In this document: positions 1 to 10,985 of the stretch, piece after piece
Layout: the number at the start of each line of letters is the position of its first letter
Numbering within the stretch: the first letter of the stretch is position 1
Source: Peronospora farinosa
Taxonomy: Eukaryota > Oomycota > Peronosporomycetes > Peronosporales > Peronosporaceae
Direction of reading: 5' to 3'
Assembly: GCA_947646735.1 (NCBI GenBank)
Contig: CANTFK010000760.1
Location: forward strand, 46,057 to 110,056
Length of the DNA: 64,000 nt
Program-made: the position numbers and the translations under genes
Notes under the pieces: model-generated
Told to the model about the DNA's origin: nothing
Database searches by the model: none
The model's input: the letters and a program-made list of their open reading frames with translations, nothing else

Positions 1-2117
1 ACTCGCCGCCGCATAAATTCTTCTGAGGGCACCTTCTCCCTCAGACCCACTGAAGCTGAACCCTTGGTCATTTTCACTTTCTGAAGTGGCTCGGATGACT
101 TGGACGGGTCTTCTCAGCTGACTCTTGGTGTGGTCTGGAGGGGTTGGGGCCTTCTGGCGAAACTTGCTGGAACCGAACAAGACCCTTCCTTGACGCGTCT
201 TCGCTCTCTGACGAGCCAGCAGGACTTCCTCCAGGTCGTCTGCATCAGAAAGTCTGAGCAATGTAAGCTGGTCCGCTAAATCTCGATCATTCAAGGTTTC
301 CACGTAATGATCTACGTGTTCACGCTTTACACTGGGGGGTCCACCCTTAATATCTAGCTTGGCCCTGAGCCCTGCCACGTTCAAACGGTACGGATATTCC
401 AAGGGTGACTCGTCGGTCCTCTTTCTGGCGTGATAATATTGTCGGGCCACCGACACCCCCAAGCCGCAAAATTGTGCTTGGAACTCTTGCAGAAGCAGTT
501 TCCAATCAACGCGTACCGTTCGACCTAGCTGTCGATACCAATTTTGAGCTGGACCCGTGAGCAGGGACCCAAAAATGATACACTTCTCACTGTCTGGTGC
601 CTGGTATCGGAGGAAAGCCGTCTTTACCTTAGTGCTCCAGCTTTTGGCACGATCTTCATCGTGGTCCCTTCCGCTAAATTCCTTCAGATCCGACGAGGCC
701 GATACCCTAATGTGTGGAACAACAGTAGGGGTCCTCCTGCCGTAGCCGCGGCCACAGTCGCTCGCGCTGAGTTCATCGGGAACGCCAAGTCATCTGGGTC
801 GTATTCATCATGGGTTGACCCCATAGACTCCATGTCCACATCAGGGATATCGCCTAGTGGTCCTAGGCGCTCATTCGCTGGGAGGACCTGCGGTAAACTG
901 GTCCTTGACCCTTTGTGGTGTGTCCCCTGTCCACTGCAACTTTTGTGGAGCCTTTTCTTCAAAGAACTTGGTCATCGCCTTATCAAAGTATGACTGGAGC
1001 GCGCTAGGGGAAACTGACTCAGTCTTTGTTTCCTGATCCGTTTTTGTCCCCATCAACCTTGGCTCCACTTTGCACCGGGCTTCCGTCTCCTCCTGTGCTT
1101 GGCGCTGGCCCCATGGGGTTGCTGTGTCCATATGACCAGCTTCACGAATTCGTGCTTCCAACAACGCTGCACCAGCTGGACCCAGTTGCATTCGATCCAT
1201 CGTATCCATCAGGGCCGACATCATAGATGAGGTGGCTGATTCGTATTGAGACCTTGGTGACGATTCACCGAGTGACCCAGCAGGAGAGCCCACACCAGGT
1301 TCCGCTACTCCTCCATCTTGACGGAGTCCTTCCTTTGGGGGGGAACTCCCTCACTAACGTCTTGAGGTGACCATGCAGAGTCACTAAGGTCTTCTTCAAG
1401 GTCTCGAACCCGAAATCGAAGAGGGTCTCAGCAGTAAAGTTCCCAGCAGCCATCCCAGCTTCATGTAGTAGATTCATTACGGCCTTGAGGACCTCCAGGT
1501 CTATGGTCGTGGTGGGAAGAGCCGTTATCGGACCGTGGACCTGGTCCAGAAGCTTGACCTTGAGCGCCTTCATCACCGGGTCCTTTATGAAGAAACTTCT
1601 TCAATTTATTCCGATGATAGGCTTCTTCCAAATCTTCTTCTGTCCAGTCCTTACTAGTCACGCCTTGGCTCTCTCCCGACTCGTCCGTCGTGTCTCCGCC
1701 TGTTGGTGCCTTCATCTTGGTATGCTTCTTTTGCTTGTTCTTGGGCACCTTTGGATCTTGAGTGGTGGGTCGGGAGACTTGTTTCGGGATCCCTTGTTTT
1801 TTAGCTTTCGCTGTCAAACTTGGGACCCCTGGACCATAATATTTATTATGGCCCATGTTGTCTTCTTCGACGAAGACATAAGGGGGAGGATTTTGTGGTT
1901 TTTCTTCATATTCCACCTTGACCTCAATAGCAGAGCTCCTCCCCGGGCTCTGCAGATCCTCCGATCCTTCTTCCTTCTTGATCACTGTCGATCCGGTTTC
2001 CAGTGTCTTGGTCGTCCCTTGGTCCATCTTGACCGTTGTCTTTTCTTTTTTCGTTTCTTCTTCGTGGGACTCACGGTGAAAATCCGCGTCTCCCGAAGAT
2101 CCGGGCACGCGCACCAT
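1..2117 (-). pseudogene. Decayed retroelement gag, 5' part of an LTR retrotransposon
   Basis: A Gag-like polyprotein read on the minus strand from an ATG at 2117 and running off the left edge. It is broken by at least four frame changes, near 1570, 1290, 890 and 775. The order is an acidic, Lys-rich and Pro-rich N-terminus (2117-1461), a Leu-rich helical stretch (1576-1300), a charged linker (1293-900), and a retrotransposon-gag core (about 700-1) containing the motif WYRQLGRTVRVDW. The core resembles capsid domains of oomycete Ty3/gypsy elements. Protease and reverse transcriptase would lie left of the window. The leader just upstream (2119-2600) recurs elsewhere in this window, which supports a repeat family. 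The copy cannot encode one protein as it stands. Confidence 0.75.
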
Positions 2118-2118
2118 T

Positions 2119-2600
2119 GTGGTGGAGTGGATTCTCAAACAACGTAGGAGAACCACAAACACATACAGCGCGGGACTGCCGACTTACGGAGGGGGTACCC
2201 CGATACCGTGTCGTATTGGCCTTGGCTGGTCTTGCTCCTCGGTTGACGCAGAAGACTTAAAGACTTGGTCTTTGTATAGGACTTGGACTTGGTGGTCCCC
2301 GAGCGGATATACTTCACTTGGGACCGGGTTTCTTGGGCTCAATCGACTTAGTCGAGAGCGATGCACCTGGTACTATGTACCCCTTTGGTGGCTGACTGTT
2401 CTTGGTCCTTGGACCCCTTTGTGTTCTTCCCCGTAGGGAAACCGCTTCCTGTAGCGGGTCGTAGAGTGTTGACAACCTCAGGCCAACTATCCTGAGGTTC
2501 AACTTGCGCTGCTAGAGCCGTCTAACACCTGCTGGACGTTGGGGGGCCAAAGGGTATCCCGCCCGGAAGAGGTGTAGCGACGGAGAAGCTTAGGAGGGGC
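2119..2600 (-). repeat. Retroelement leader, copy 1
   Basis: This segment lies directly upstream of the gag ATG at 2117 on the minus strand. It shares landmarks with 62880-63545 and 63630-64000: a GTGGTGGAGTG edge, the 10-bp palindrome GGGGTACCCC (2192-2201 here) and, further upstream of gag, G-rich and C-rich hairpin arms around 2515-2580. It is probably the untranslated leader and perhaps part of the LTR. No gene is seen in it. Confidence 0.6.
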
Positions 2601-2799
2601 GCTTAAAGCTGCCACGTGTAATGCAAATTCGAGTGTGTTTATTTATCTTATACCTTGTATGCTTTTCTTGCCTAACCCTAACCCTTTGATCTGGAAAGTG
2701 CCCCGTGTCCGACTCTTGGAAGAAGGACTGGCTCCTTGGTACCCTGTACTTTCTGTAATCTTCGATATTCGGTGTACCGGTTCTGCACCCTTGGACATT

Positions 2800-3050
2800 G
2801 GGTCCTGGTACCCCTGGGCCTCGGTACCCTGGGCCCCGGCACCCTGGCACCCCTAGGCCCCTGGGCCCCGGCACCCTGGTACCCCTAGGCCCCGTACCCT
2901 GGCACCCCTAGGCCCCTGAGCCCTAGTATCCTGGTACCCCTGGGCCCCTGTTACCTGGGGTCCGCATGTTGCCTGGGGTCCACCGGTCACCTGGGTCCAC
3001 CTGTTGTCTGGGACCCACCTGTTACCTGGGGTCAACTTAAGCTGTCCTAG
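2800..3050. repeat. GC-rich degenerate minisatellite
   Basis: Short degenerate units built from CCTAGG, GGGCCC, GGTACC and CACCCTGG cores follow each other for about 250 bases and then fade into variants of ACCTGGGGTCC. Many unit cores are themselves palindromes. The tract lies between leader copy 1 and the truncated gypsy element. No coding potential is credible; the long open frames across it are a by-product of the repeat. Confidence 0.7.
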
Positions 3051-3294
3051 CAGCACTGGTCCTTTGGTCTGTAGTGTAGGGCATCCTAGTATCTTCTCCG
3101 AACTCGGGACCTTGGACCAGTTCGGGACCCTGGTCACTCCCTGTCACTCATTCAAGAGAGTGACCGAGATCTTTCCCGCCAGTTATTATAATAACTACGA
3201 AGGGCCCCCCATTTCTCTGGCACTTCTCCACAGAGGCGCTTAACAGACCTGTTGAGACGCTCTCGGTCCGGTCTAATTAGCCAAGGCCCATTCG

Positions 3295-4516
3295 ATGGAC
3301 CCTCCGAAGTTTAATGGGACTGCCCCACATACGATTTTCCACTTTCTATTAGCAGTTGAGCAATGTGGTATGGCGCAGCTCATCGAAGACTACACCAGGA
3401 TGGTGTCGTATGCCATGTCCAACTTGCGTGGCAAAGCGTCAGAGTGGGCATACTCTGCGCTAATGGAAAACGCTGATGCGTTTCCACCATGGACGATCTT
3501 TAAACAAAGATTCGCGCCATGTATCAAATGACTAGCAGTGAAGTGTTGCTTATGGCGCGCTTCTTTGGAGCACGACAGGCGAAACGCTCTCTGCAAGAGA
3601 TTGAGCAGGAGATACGTTCACTGTCGGAGTCCATTACTAAGGGTCCGATACCGAAACACATTAAGGTGGCTACGTTCATGAATGAATTACGGCACGAACC
3701 ATCGCGTCAGGCCCTTTTTCGAAAGGTGCCAAAGACGATGGAGGAGGCAATTAACATTGCCTTAGTTGAGGAGCAATCCTACAACAGCGCCCCGGCGACA
3801 GCTTTTATAAGCCGTCGGCAGAGAGGTCGGATGCCACTCCAATGGAGTTAGGCAATGCAGACGTGGTCTGCTACAAGTGCGGCAAGCGCGGCCATATGAT
3901 GGCTCGTTGCTATGCCAAAGTTGCTGCTGGTGCTAAGGCAGCCAGAAAAAGTCTCCCAACCCAAAGGGAGGTGCAAAGAATCAGCGTGCACGACGCACGG
4001 GTCAGCACCTGCCCAAGATGGGTCGGGAAATGCGAGAGCGCATTAGGAGTGGGATTCCCTACTGTCGCGGACTCTGAAGCTACCCCTAAGTTCAGAGTGA
4101 TCGAAACAATGGGTAACATAGTCCCTGAGACATCGAAAGGTCGGACCTCAACCCTTTTGGTCTATAGCGCTCGAGTACGAGGCTATGACCAAGTGATGAC
4201 CCTTCTAGTGGATTCGGGTGCATCGCAAAACTTTGTGAAGCTCGCGACTCTGAAAAAGAGTCCGGCGAGTTATAAGTCGCTTTGCCAGAATGGCAAGCGA
4301 GAAAAGGCGATCATTTATGTAACGAAAGGCGCGCTTGTTAAATCGGAGGGTCTTCAAGTTGAACTCGCCTTCAGTTTTAGTACATTCTCTGGTAAAGAGA
4401 AGCTCACAGTGCTAGGTATGGAGAGTCCGTGGGACCTCATCCTAGGCATGCCTTGGTTGACTAAACACCAACCATGTATTGACTGGCGTACACGCACAGT
4501 CATTAACTCTAACTAG
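3295..4516 (+). pseudogene. Gypsy gag, zinc knuckle and protease (frameshifted)
   Basis: The Gag core reads in one frame at 3295-3525, in a second at about 3520-3830, and in a third to the TAG at 4514-4516. A CCHC zinc knuckle with the motif CYKCGKRGHMMARC lies at about 3870-3912. The retropepsin-type active site LLVDSGASQNF lies at about 4200-4235, so protease and Gag are on one open frame after the last shift. The start at 3295 is only the first ATG left in the truncated copy and is not the native Gag start. Confidence 0.85.
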
Positions 4517-6580
4517 GACACCGGAAAGGATGTTCTCTTGCGAGAGGCTTATGTGGATGGTGCTGTGTTCAACACAATCGAAGGTGTGATGACGGTATGT
4601 CAATCGGCACCAGGAACTACCCATCTCGTTGAGCCTGGAGTAGTTGGAAGTGTCCTGACAGAAAGTCAGACTACACAAATTGCTACCCATCTCGAGGAGA
4701 CTAATGTAGTAAATGGGACGATGACAAGTCGTCATGTGTCCAATGTTCCTGCACAGAGCCGAGAGCCTGGTGCGGCTGGAAGGAGTGCTTTAGCTGAGAT
4801 AGCAACGACACCTTCTTCCAGGTCAAAGGTCGTGGTGACTCGAATAACGAGCACCAGACGTATTAAGACGACCAAGGGCACGTCGAAACGAGTTACCCGT
4901 AAATTAGTCTCGGTCCAAGAGGACTGACCTACGAACGAGTTGCTCGAGGTCGTCGAAGACAAAATGCCGGAGGCATCCTCAGTTGAGGTGCTCTAACTTG
5001 TCTTGGCATCTGCCGAGGAGATAGTAAATCTCTCGGAGATGACGTGGGATCTGTTCCTGTCCGAACTAAAGGAAGGAAAGATCCACGAGATAGTCGCACC
5101 AGCTCCAGAAGAAAACGTGGTGGACTGTTGCTCGTCGTCCACAATGGACGAGAGCGTCTTGGAGACCGACAAAAAGAAACGGTTCGCTGCTCAAGGTTGG
5201 GATGCCTTGAAGGACAGATTGCTATATGATGTTCTGTGGAAACACCGTGATGCGTTTCCAGCAGAAGTGCCGAGCCGCCTACCGGCCGATAGGAGAATCA
5301 GGCACGAAATTGACCTGGAGCCTGGCACCAAGTATTGTGTGACCAGGCAATGGCCGTTTCCGAAGAAATAAGTCGATTACATCGATGAGTTCTTCGACAA
5401 GCGAGTCAAGGCGGGACATGTACGTGAGGGCAAGGCGCCTCACTGCAGCCCGACCTTCTATGTGCGTAAAAACAGGTGGATGGCGCGTGGTGCACGCTTA
5501 TAATAAGCTGAACACGTCCACCATTCCGGCTCAAACGCCGATCCCGCGGAAAGATGTCTTGCTAAATTCCATGGGAAAGTCAACTATCTTTTCCGCGTTG
5601 GATATGAAGGATGGCTACTATCAAGTTCTCATGATAGATAATGATGTAGCCATAACGTCAGTAAGCACCCCAAGCGGTATGCTGTGGGAGTGGCTTGTGA
5701 TGACACAGAGTTTGAAAATGCTCCGGCAACATTCAACCGAGTGGTGGCTCACGTGATGCGTCATCACCGTGCCTACGCGCCCCATTACTTTGATGATGTA
5801 TTCGTGCATAGTAGGGCAGAGGACGGTCTGAGCGCAATAGAGTCGCACAAGCGCCATTTAGACGCTATTTTGCAGACTCTGGGTGACGCCCAATTATACA
5901 TTAATTTGCAAAAGTGCGTAATAGGGGTCTCCGAGATACCTGTGCTGGGCTGCGTCGTAGGTGCACATGGTGTACGAGCAGACCCAGAAAAGGTAAAGGC
6001 TATCAAGGAATGGCCAGTTCCACGACACGTGAAGGATCTACGCCAATTCCTTGGGCTCTCTACTTACTTGCATAAGTACAGCAAGAATTATGCGGAGCAT
6101 ACTAAGCCATTGTCTGACCATTTAAAAAAGGATACAGAATGGACTTGGTCAAAGGAGCAAGTAGATGCGTTCACTTCAGTGAAGCAATCTCTTGTAGAGG
6201 CACCGTTCTTGGCATTGCCAGACGCGGACAAGCCCTTAAGCGTCGTCTGCGATGCAAGCAATTTTGCAATCGGCAGCGCGCTCATGCAGAACGATGACGA
6301 CGGCGTTGACCGTGTCATTTCTTATCAGTCTCGGCTTTTAAAAGCTGCCGAGCTGAATTACCCTGTGCATGACAAGGAGCTACTTTTAATTAAGTATGCC
6401 CTTGTAAAGTTTTGGGTGCACCTCTTGGGCACCGAACCTTTTGTGGTTTATACGGATCACGCATCACTGCGGACCGCTATAAATTCACCGCACCTCTCGC
6501 CGAGAATGGCAAGATGGCTAACATTCTTCTCTGATTTAATTTCAAAGTTGAATATAAGCCGGGTAAGTCGAATGTCTTGG
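4517..6580 (+). pseudogene. Gypsy reverse transcriptase and RNase H (interrupted)
   Basis: The frame continues after the TAG at 4514-4516 and is stopped again at 4925-4927 (TGA), 4994-4996 (TAA) and 5369-5371 (TAA). Reverse transcriptase motifs run from about 5230, with a frame change near 5470 and another near 5690. The polymerase catalytic box is YFDD at about 5785-5800. RNase H follows at about 6230-6560, with the usual ALMQND and YTDHASL segments. Another frame change near 6560 leads into the integrase frame. The order and motifs are those of Ty3/gypsy Pol. Confidence 0.88.
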
Positions 6581-8403
6581 CTGACGCGTTATCGCGCAGA
6601 CCAGACTTCGAGGCAAGACACCAGGAAAGTGTGTCTCGTGCGAAAGCACAAGTTGAGTCGTCAACATTGGCATCCATGAAGGCCTACCATGTGACGAGCT
6701 CAATGGCCTCCGATGTCAAGGAGTGTTACAGTCAGGACGACCATTGTCGCCTGCTGTTGGATCATTTTGGTGGAAGAAAGGTTACCCTTCCGTCGCACCT
6801 GAAAACGAAACTAAATCTCTTTAGCTACTGTGATGGCCTGTTATGGCATCAACTGTCACCATGTGATCCCTTGAGAATCGATGTCCCTCATGACACAGAT
6901 CTCAAGCTGATGATACTTCACGAGTGCCATGATGCGCCATCTAGTGGGCATCTGGGCCGTGAAAAGACATTCTTACGAGTGTCAGAGGAATTTTGGTGGC
7001 GCCACCAATATCGGTGGGTGGCTAATTATATTAGCTCTTGCGAAGAGTGTCAGCGCATTAAGCCTGCACCTTCTAGCAGTGCGCCACTGAAGCCACTGCC
7101 GATTCCAACTGAATGTTGGAAGTCGGTCAGTTTGGACGTCATGTTTGGCTTACCGCCTGACCATAAAGGCAGGACGGGGCTCGTCGTCTTTGTAGACAGA
7201 CTGAGCAAGATGGTGCACTTGGCACCATGTAGTAGCAAGATCTCAGGAAAAGAGGCTGCCTTCTTGTTTCTGGATCACGTGTATCGACTGCACGGAATGC
7301 CCGAGTCCGTAGTATTGGACCGGGATCCGCGTTTTACGTCGGGTTTTTTGCGTCATGTGTTTGAGTTGCTAGGAAGCAAGCTCCACATGTCAACCGCTGA
7401 TCATCCCCAAACTGATGGCCAAACCGAACGTGCCAATCGAGTTGTGGCGGATGTGTTGCGTACAGTAGCGACTCCCAAAGAATGGAGCAAGCAATTGCCA
7501 TTCGTGGAGTTCGCTATTAATACCAGTGTCCACGCCAGTACGGGTGAAACACCGTTTTACATTAACGGACTGCGCCATCCTCGGACGCCATCTCGTTTAG
7601 TGCGCAGCCCGAGTCTTAGTGGGGGAGGCCCTTCACTTCGCTCGGTGCGAATGCCAAAAAGGGCTCAAAGTTGCCCTAGTGACACTGCTAATTTAGCAGT
7701 GGTCACGTACTATAGGTGTCACATGAGGAGGCACGGCAAGAAATGCCAGGGCTCCTTGACGATGACACTATAGTGTTATCAACAGCTTTGACCCATGACC
7801 GACCTCTTGGGGGTGTCATAGGCGAGATGGATGCTAAAAGCGTGAGCGAAGCTCAGCGCATTGTGGATGATCGATTAGCCATCACATGTAAAGTCCGTGA
7901 CGCGATGGCAAGCGCACAGGACAATGCAAAAACAATATGCAGACCAGCATGGTCGCAAAAACAATGAACACTTTAGTGTGGGGGACAAAGTGCTATTAAG
8001 CACTGCTACCCTACCTAAACATGCAATTTCTGTACTACCTGGTGGTACTACTAAGCTATTGCTCCGGTTTATTGGGCCCTTTACAGTGGTTGATGAAGTT
8101 GGAGACCTAAATTATAGGCTCACTCTCCCACCGTATATGAAGACGCACCCCGTATTTTACGTGGGTCGCCTGAAACGGTATGTTGATCCAGAAGAGATCA
8201 CATATCCACATCGGTCTAACGATACCGATGGTGACGTCGACTGTGAGTTGAGCGTCGCGACCGATCAGGCGACGAGGAAGCCGAGAGGCTCCCCGTGTGT
8301 GAACGAGGCGATAGAGGACTCGGTGATCGAGGAGGACTCCGCGCTTGACGCGGGTCTGCGCTCTAAGATGTCCAAACGGGTCTTCAGGCGGTCATACCCC
8401 TGA
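6577..8403 (+). pseudogene. Gypsy integrase with C-terminal tail (frameshifted)
   Basis: An HHCC zinc-binding domain (His and Cys residues in HECHDAPSSGH and SCEEC) lies at about 6915-7050. The DDE catalytic core follows at about 7120-7560, with the first Asp in SLDVMFGLP, the second in VVLDRDPRF, and a third acidic block near TDGQTERANR. After about 7600 the frame is lost and recovered at 7716 and again at 7897. The last part holds the GPFTVVDEVG and HPVFYVGRLKRY motifs typical of gypsy integrase tails, then a low-complexity acidic stretch ending at 8401-8403. Confidence 0.88.
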
Positions 8404-8559
8404 CGATCCCTCGTCCTCACATCGCGTAGATCCGAAGTCAGTCGCGAGACTTGACTCTCGAGATCTGCCACCTGCTTCTTCAGTGCAGCGGATTCAGCCT
8501 GCGACTGAACAGCAGCAGGGTAGGCAGCCGCGAGTAGGTGGTCGTAATAGCCACTCCTA

Positions 8560-8782
8560 TCGGGCGCCACCTGTGTTGGTCGATACGGATGGGAATACGC
8601 GCTTCCTTGTTGGAAGGCTGTTGGCCCACCGGTTTATAAAGCGAAAGCTCCAAATCCTGGTCCAATGGAAAGGCTAACCGAAGAGTTTCGACTCTTGGGT
8701 ACCGATCGACGCGTTGCGTATCGACGTGCCTGGGCTGGTGGCTGCTTACAAGCAGAAGCACCAGCTGCACTCGCTCTGCTAA
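8560..8782 (+). pseudogene. Chromodomain remnant of the gypsy element with an in-frame stop
   Basis: The frame contains FLVGRLLAHR and then ILVQWKG, which fit the first two thirds of a chromodomain. A TAA at 8675-8677 interrupts it exactly after WKG, and the same frame continues with PKSFDSWVPIDAL to a TAA at 8780-8782, which is the expected third strand and helix. The stop is therefore a point lesion inside a real chromodomain. Such domains direct integration to marked chromatin in related elements. Confidence 0.75.
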
Positions 8783-8827
8783 GTCCTGATGGACTAGTAG
8801 GGTCGGCGTGACGAGAAGGATCTGGGG

Positions 8828-9170
8828 GTATGTTACCGCCCAATATTTCCCTCGCACGCGTCATAGCGAAGCTGAGTCGCTGCGACCGCTGTTTCACTGC
8901 ATCTACATGCGGTGTTATAATGTGACAAGCTATTACTCTAATTAACTAAGCTACTTTTCCATTATAATTATGTTATTAATGTAAGTTGTATCACGTCGCA
9001 GGAACTCTGCTTCGTATTTGTCGGTTGTTTCATTCGAACGCAACACGACGGGAATAGGGGAAGCATGACCTCGTGCTTTGCCCTGCCTTTTCCACGATGG
9101 AAAGACGCTATAAAATTTATGAGCGCCAATAGTGGCACGCTTTAAAGCGTCGCACTATTTACACGCCATA
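8828..9170 (+). repeat. Probable 3' LTR of the gypsy element
   Basis: A G-rich tract ending at about 8827 is followed by TATGTTACCGCCC, a plausible start of an LTR. The AT-rich stretch that follows has no coding potential. No second copy is present in the window, so the right end is a guess; inverted-end similarity also allows an end near 9210. Confidence 0.4.
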
Positions 9171-9177
9171 ATGGCCA

Positions 9178-9672
9178 CTAGGATGGCGATGTAATCGCTG
9201 GCAATACACCCCTCACGTAGCCGCCCTCGTGACGGCCTGCTAGTGAGGCCGACTGTAAAGTCGAAGGAGCTTTTTGCTCACCCTCGCCTGAGTCTGACTC
9301 TCCATTATGGATTGTCAAGGCATCAGACGTAAGGTTGACAGAGGCGGACGATTTAGAATCGTCGACCTGCTTTTGAGTCACGGCTGTTTCTTTCGAAGCA
9401 GCGCGCTCAATTGGGGTCGCTGCGCTCGTTAGCGCAGACGACAAGGCATGACCCTCGCTGTCAGGAAGCATGGAAGCTTCCTGAACGTTGGGCGCCTCAA
9501 ATGATGGGGAAAAATGTCCCATCAGAGCACTGTGCTCATCACCACTTTGGGGTGATGGCAACGGTGTACTCTCATTGTAGTCAAAAATGAGAGACAAGTC
9601 TTCATCCGCACCATAGTGGGATGGATTAGTGTTCTTTGCTGACAAGCTGACATCAGATGTCGGCGTTGTCAC
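9178..9672 (-). CDS. Hypothetical Ser/Thr/Glu-rich protein, possibly element-derived
   Basis: An open frame of 164 codons with no family I recognise. The protein is acidic, rich in Ser, Thr, Ala and Glu, has no signal peptide or membrane segment and looks disordered. It abuts the presumed LTR and ends where AT-rich sequence begins. It may be the start of another element's Gag in reverse orientation, or a chance frame. There is no splice or promoter evidence. Confidence 0.3.
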   Translation of the reverse strand: MTTPTSDVSLSAKNTNPSHYGADEDLSLIFDYNESTPLPSPQSGDEHSALMGHFSPSFEAPNVQEASMLPDSEGHALSSALTSAATPIERAASKETAVTQKQVDDSKSSASVNLTSDALTIHNGESDSGEGEQKAPSTLQSASLAGRHEGGYVRGVLPAITSPS

Positions 9673-10167
9673 AGAAACATTTAGTGACGGCTGCGAGTCA
9701 TCGCGGCGCGTGCGCTTTTTGTTGGTCTACATGGGTGCCTTTGCAGGCGACCCACAATCTTATCACATTTCGGCGGCATCGTTTTTTTTGTGGCGAAGCA
9801 AAAGAGTGAATTTTGCAAAGTGCGATCGCATATTTTCGTTTAAGTCCGAAATGGTTAATATTGATGAATAGTGATTCAGCAGAAGAAGATGTCGACACTT
9901 TGCAAAATGGAATGGACAACAGTGAATGGTGGTGCTCGCAGTTCTATGTTGAATTAACTACGGCTTAGAACTACGCAACTGCTATCCCTGGTAATTTTTC
10001 GATGGCGATCCGCGTGAGGATTGGTAAGTCCAAGTATGTGGAAGACGGTCTGGTGTATATCACGTCACTACGGAAGGCTGAAATGAGGTGTACATTACAT
10101 ATTATACAGATCGATCATTTCACATGATCCGAGGAACGGTGAAGAGGACAAGTCGTGATCCGGCGGA
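9673..10167. other. Non-coding gap before the tandem repeat
   Basis: AT-rich sequence with short open frames on both strands that show no protein-like composition. I see no gene here. Confidence 0.5.
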
Positions 10168-10287
10168 CCGCGATCCGATACTAATTACTAGTACCGTGAT
10201 CCGATACTAATTATTAGTATTGCGATCCGATACTAAAAATAGGTACCGCGATCCGATACTAAAATGGTATTAGATCCGATCGAGGTA
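10168..10287. repeat. 26-bp tandem repeat
   Basis: Three units of 26 bp, one of 24 bp and a degenerate fifth follow head to tail (10168, 10194, 10220, 10246, 10270). The shared core is CGATCCGATACTAA. The first two units differ at two positions. GATC is also frequent in the flanks. Confidence 0.85.
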
Positions 10288-10552
10288 GCGATCCAGATCA
10301 CGGCGATATTGGAGTGGACCACATGACAAGATCTGATTTTTTCGATAGGGTGATACGTGGCAATCGATCCTGGACTACAGATAGGCAGAATCGTAGGTTT
10401 TGGTATTTGATTGTTTAACATTAAACAGAGTTCAATTTGCTTCTAAGTACACGTGCCGACTTCTCTATTCCGGGCAGGATATTTGGCCTCTCGACGCCGA
10501 GAACATCGACTACAAGTGCACCCTGGATTGTTTTGGCCAGGGGAAGGAATTC

Positions 10553-10893
10553 TCAACACAACAACTCAACCGCGGTCGGACGCAGAAATAACAAGTAAGG
10601 GCAAGGCAAGCAAGTACAGGACGGATCAAGTGGTCAGAAGGTTCTGCTCAGGTGGTCAGAAGATTCATACTTTGCCTTATTGGACTATTGGGATCTATTG
10701 GTACGATCAACAAACAAGTACTCGGTCGATCTTGTGAAGATTTGAAAATCTTCACAAGATCGACCGAGTTTGGTGACAAAATCACCAAACCCCCTATCCC
10801 TAACCCGATTAGATCAACATCGACTTAAGTCCACCGAGAAGAGAGCAACCCGCCCTACCGACGGGTACACAAGGTGAGGAAGGCTTTATACAG
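10553..10893 (+). repeat. Retroelement leader, copy 2 (opposite orientation)
   Basis: The reverse complement matches 63715-64000: shared blocks include CCTTCTGACCACTTGA near 10620-10645, GTTAGGGATAGG near 10790-10805 and CTTGTGTACCCGTCGGTAGG near 10855-10880. The copy contains a perfect 24-bp inverted repeat (arms 10720-10743 and 10746-10769) and a second hairpin directly after it with arms TTTGGTGA and TCACCAAA. It runs opposite to the copies at 2119, 62880 and 63630. Confidence 0.7.
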
Positions 10894-10895
10894 TG

Positions 10896-10985
10896 GCAGT
10901 TCTAAGGTACCACGTACCCATTTAGGCCTGTCCGTTAAGTTTTCGATACTTAACGAACTCGTGCAACTATTAGCTTGTTACACGG
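10896..10985 (+). repeat. Shared LTR-like block, copy A
   Basis: This block matches the minus strand of 62000-62106, including AGGTACC, CGTACCCATTTAGGCCTG and TTCGATACTTAA, and the similarity continues to the GTTACAC near 10978. It directly follows leader copy 2, so the two blocks probably belong to one element. Confidence 0.65.

Larger units (their letters stand above)
3295..8827 (+). mobile_element. Dead Ty3/gypsy chromodomain retrotransposon, 5' truncated
   Basis: Gag, zinc knuckle, protease, reverse transcriptase, RNase H, integrase and chromodomain follow in the usual Ty3/gypsy order. The coding sequence starts inside Gag and no sequence matching the candidate 3' LTR is seen before 3295, so the 5' end is missing. 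I count about seven frame changes and at least four in-frame stops, so the copy should be non-autonomous. A G-rich tract just before 8828 is a candidate polypurine tract. The neighbouring gag at 1-2117 points the opposite way, so these are two separate insertions. Confidence 0.9.

Noticed and set aside
1485..2147. 220-codon frame on the plus strand
   Set aside because: It is the antisense shadow of the Gag frame on the minus strand.
2670..2690. Telomere-like CCTAACCCTAACCC
   Set aside because: Only two units, and oomycete telomeres use TTTAGGG. It is within repeat debris.
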